DNA of 8,160 nucleotides from Clostridia bacterium (lineage in GTDB: Bacteria; Bacillota; Clostridia; Oscillospirales; CAG-272), in contig CAAEBS010000125.1 in NCBI GenBank assembly GCA_900754175.1, positions 1 to 8,160 of the forward strand. The letters are read 5' to 3'. A program made the translations under genes and the position numbers. Each line of letters starts with the position of its first letter. The stretch's first letter is position 1. Below, one piece after another: positions 6,331 through 8,160 of the stretch. The notes below the pieces were generated by a model. It did no database searches. It saw only the letters and a program-made list of their open reading frames with translations, and was not told where the DNA came from.

Positions 6331-7023
6331 ATGTCTTTTATCAACGGCATCATTGAGCTGTTCACCACATGGGAATATGTGGAGAGTATGCTGCGGGGCT
6401 TGGGGACAACGCTGATCATTTCGGTGCTGGCGGCAATCCTCGGTCTGGTACTCGGAACACTGGTGGCTTTTGTCACCATTGCCAAGCGGACCCGGTGGAA
6501 CGCAATTCCGAAAGCGATTGCCAAGGTATATATTACCATTATCCGTGGCACGCCTATGGCGCTTCAGCTCTTTATCATGTTTTATGTGATCTTTGCCATT
6601 CGTGGCTTTCCGGGAATCGTTACCGCAACGCTTGCGTTCGGTATCAACTCGGGCGCATATGTGGCGGAAAACATCCGTGCCGGTATTCTGTCGGTGGATA
6701 TCGGACAGACCGAAGCCGGTCGGGCACTTGGTCTGACCAACAAAATTACTATGGTAAAGGTCGTAATTCCGCAGGCGATCAAAAACGTGATCCCGGCAAT
6801 CGGAAACGAGCTGATCGCTTTGATCAAGGAAACCTCCATTGTCAGCATGATTGGTATGTATGATCTTACTATGGCGGCGAAAATTGTCGGAAGCGGTAAT
6901 AAAATGGCAAGTTTTCTGGTTCCGATGACGGTAGCGGCGCTCTTCTATCTGGCTATCGTGTATGCGCTGACCTTTGTGATCAAGCGGATTGAAAGGAGGT
7001 TGCGGGCAAGTGATAAACGCTAA
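6331..7023 (+). CDS. Amino acid ABC importer, membrane permease
   Basis: This is a 230-residue permease of the HisM/GlnP group (BPD_transp_1 fold). It forms the membrane channel, probably as a homodimer because no second permease gene is present. Hydrophobic segments occur at about 22-49, 71-90, 95-112, 157-177 and 192-216. The group hallmark IRGTPMALQLF lies at 71-81. The ATPase-contacting EAA loop starts at Glu113 and includes GQTEAGRALGL (125-135). A good AAGGA lies 8 bases before the ATG. The length is normal for the group. The coding end overlaps the ATPase start by 14 bp and contains its ribosome binding site, so the two are translated as a coupled pair. Substrate is unknown. Confidence 0.94.
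   Translation: MSFINGIIELFTTWEYVESMLRGLGTTLIISVLAAILGLVLGTLVAFVTIAKRTRWNAIPKAIAKVYITIIRGTPMALQLFIMFYVIFAIRGFPGIVTATLAFGINSGAYVAENIRAGILSVDIGQTEAGRALGLTNKITMVKVVIPQAIKNVIPAIGNELIALIKETSIVSMIGMYDLTMAAKIVGSGNKMASFLVPMTVAALFYLAIVYALTFVIKRIERRLRASDKR
6993..7000 (+). promoter_or_regulatory. ATPase ribosome binding site inside permease gene
   Basis: AAGGAGGT, a near-perfect Shine-Dalgarno, lies 9 bases before the GTG at 7010. An in-frame TTG at 6989 would place this site inside the coding region and would add residues (MKGGCGQ) not typical of the family. The GTG is therefore chosen as the start. Confidence 0.8.
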
Positions 7024-7918
7024 GGGAATTTACAAATATTTCGGGGACCACCGGGTTCTGAACGGCGTTTCCTGTGAGATTCAGCAGGGAGAAAAAGTCG
7101 TAATTATCGGTCCGTCCGGAAGCGGAAAGAGCACCTTTCTGCGTTGCATGAATCTGCTGGAGGAGCCGACCTACGGCGAAATCTGGCTGGACGACAAGCT
7201 TCTGACGCCGCCCGATCCCTATCTGCATCCGGAGGTGATTGCAAGCTCTGCGACCTATGCGAAAATGGCGGGGAGCGAATGGAAGCCGACCGATGCGATT
7301 TCCGAGGATTTGATTGCCCAGATCAAAGAGGGCGATCTGCTGAAGAAAAAAGAGGGAAAGGCTTACACGCTTGCCCTCAAAAAGATTGAGGAGGAGTACC
7401 GCATTGACATCAATCTGGCACGCCGGAAAATGGGTATGGTGTTCCAGCACTTCAATCTTTTCAACAATCTTACCGTTTTGCAGAACCTGACACTGGCGCC
7501 GGTTCAGCTTAAGCTGAAAACGCCGGAGGAAGCCGAAGCAAAGGCGGTCGAGCTTCTGAAGCGTATCAATCTTCTGGACAAGAAGGATGAATATCCGTCC
7601 AAGCTTTCGGGTGGTCAGAAGCAGAGAATTGCGATCATCCGTGCGCTGGCAATGAATCCGGAGGTCATGTTGTTTGACGAGCCGACCTCCGCTCTTGACC
7701 CCGAAATGGTGGGCGAAGTGCTTGACTTGATGAAAGAGCTGGCGGCAGAAGGTATGACGATGGTGGTGGTGACCCATGAAATGGGCTTTGCCCGTGAGGT
7801 CGCCGATCGTGTTCTCTTTATGTGCGACGGCGTGATCGGCGAGGAAGCACCGCCGCAACAATTCTTTACGTCACCGCAGAATCCAAGGTTGCAACAGTTC
7901 CTTAAGTGTGTGTTGTGA
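7010..7918 (+). CDS. Amino acid ABC importer, ATPase with extra segment
   Basis: This is the cytoplasmic ATPase of the GlnQ/HisP type that powers the importer. With the GTG start it has 302 residues; family members are usually about 240-250. All catalytic motifs are intact: Walker A GPSGSGKST (34-42), Q-loop VFQ with Gln146, signature LSGGQKQR (199-206), Walker B VMLFDEP (219-225), D-loop SALD (227-230) and the switch histidine in THE (His256). The extra length lies in one place. From the Walker A lysine to the Q-loop glutamine there are 106 residues, against 44 in E. coli GlnQ as I recall it, an in-frame addition of about 62 residues (about 69-130). That stretch is rich in charged residues and probably helical in its second half (SEDLIAQIKEGDLLKKKEG). 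The reading frame is open throughout, so it is not a sequencing break. Role of the extra segment: unknown. Confidence 0.94.
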   Translation: MINAKGIYKYFGDHRVLNGVSCEIQQGEKVVIIGPSGSGKSTFLRCMNLLEEPTYGEIWLDDKLLTPPDPYLHPEVIASSATYAKMAGSEWKPTDAISEDLIAQIKEGDLLKKKEGKAYTLALKKIEEEYRIDINLARRKMGMVFQHFNLFNNLTVLQNLTLAPVQLKLKTPEEAEAKAVELLKRINLLDKKDEYPSKLSGGQKQRIAIIRALAMNPEVMLFDEPTSALDPEMVGEVLDLMKELAAEGMTMVVVTHEMGFAREVADRVLFMCDGVIGEEAPPQQFFTSPQNPRLQQFLKCVL

Positions 7919-7923
7919 GGAAG

Positions 7924-7959
7924 CCGGGGGAAACTTTTCTGGAGAAAAGTTTCCCCCGG
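7924..7959. terminator. Perfect 17-bp hairpin after importer operon
   Basis: Bases 7924-7940 are exactly complementary to 7943-7959 around a GG centre. The outer stem is GC-rich (CCGGGGG/CCCCCGG) and the inner part AT-rich. It begins 5 bp after the ATPase stop, the right place for a transcript end. However, ACCCCTTT follows instead of a T run, so it does not fit a standard intrinsic terminator. A further small palindrome (CAAAAG-a-CTTTTG, 7968-7980) lies within CCCC (7961-7964) and GGGG (7986-7989). It may act as an RNA 3' end, or be a dispersed palindromic element that landed here; I recall similar GGGGGAAAC...GTTTCCCCC elements in clostridial genomes but could not check. Confidence 0.5.
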
Positions 7960-8037
7960 ACCCCTTTCAAAAGACTTTTGGGCAAGGGGTAGGGGTATAG
8001 CTGACCCGGGGTTTTACCGTTGCGGGGGTGCAGTGCA

Positions 8038-8126
8038 GGGGTTGGTGCGTTCGCCCATAGTAGATCCCGACCTGCGGTCGCCCTTTGGGTTCGACTCCGG
8101 GCTTCGCCCTCCGCTCAGGATGACAC
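8038..8126 (-). repeat. Dispersed repeat, inverted copy 3
   Basis: Read on the minus strand, this begins GTGTCATCCTGAGCGGAGGG and ends CGCACCAACCCC, the same unit as at 88-177. It differs by one A/G change, by AA in place of GTC, and by a different 12-bp block before the shared terminal 12 bases. The two left copies and this one therefore bracket the five genes as inverted repeats. The remaining 34 bases of the window (8127-8160) show no feature I can support. Confidence 0.85.
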
Positions 8127-8160
8127 GTAAGCCGATTTTACGCCCATTCTGAAGCAAAGG

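Noticed and set aside
8084..8104. tRNA T-arm-like GGGTTCGACTCC within the repeat (also on the minus strand of the left copies)
   Set aside because: No acceptor stem, D-arm or 7-base anticodon loop can be built around it. The nearby CGACC/GGTCG stem has only a 3-base loop. A distant tRNA-derived origin of the repeat cannot be excluded, but it is not a tRNA gene.

Overview
The window holds five co-oriented genes on the + strand: the nucleotide excision repair pair uvrB-uvrA, followed by a complete three-gene polar amino acid ABC importer (lipoprotein binding protein, membrane permease, ATPase). Copies of one roughly 90-bp dispersed repeat lie at both edges of the window in opposite orientation. 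The uvrB-uvrA order, near-consensus sigma-A promoters, strong AGGAGG-type ribosome binding sites and a lipoprotein binding protein point to a low-to-mid GC Gram-positive. A clostridial gut-type lineage such as Oscillospirales is my best guess, from the style of the repeats and hairpins, but the family cannot be fixed from the sequence alone. The genes have GC-rich third positions and the promoter regions are sharply AT-rich.

Layout: 1-177 carries two direct copies of the repeat with a 110-bp period. The AT-rich stretch 206-315 ends in an extended -10 promoter for uvrB, followed by a short palindromic leader. uvrB (378-2360) and uvrA (2369-5200) are separated by only 8 bp and are very likely translationally coupled. 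After uvrA there is no clear terminator, but a textbook promoter (TTGACA, 17 bp, TATAAT) lies in the 134-bp gap. It drives the importer: binding protein (5335-6183), permease (6331-7023) and ATPase (7010-7918). The ATPase start overlaps the permease end by 14 bp. The 147-bp gap between binding protein and permease holds two clear stem-loops, which probably let the binding protein accumulate above the membrane components. A 17-bp perfect hairpin sits 5 bp after the ATPase stop, and the inverted copy of the edge repeat follows at 8038-8126.

Function: UvrA and UvrB scan DNA and verify bulky lesions, and UvrB then recruits UvrC, which is not in this window. The importer captures an amino acid outside the cell and brings it in at the cost of ATP; the substrate cannot be told from sequence. 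The two units look functionally unrelated and are separately promoted.

Most of the window is ordinary housekeeping DNA and I see no clear new multi-gene system. The points most worth following are: an in-frame insertion of about 62 residues in the transporter ATPase between Walker A and the Q-loop; a Cys-to-His change at a UvrA zinc-ligand position; a perfect AT palindrome at the very 5' end of the binding-protein transcript; and the inverted dispersed repeats at the window edges.
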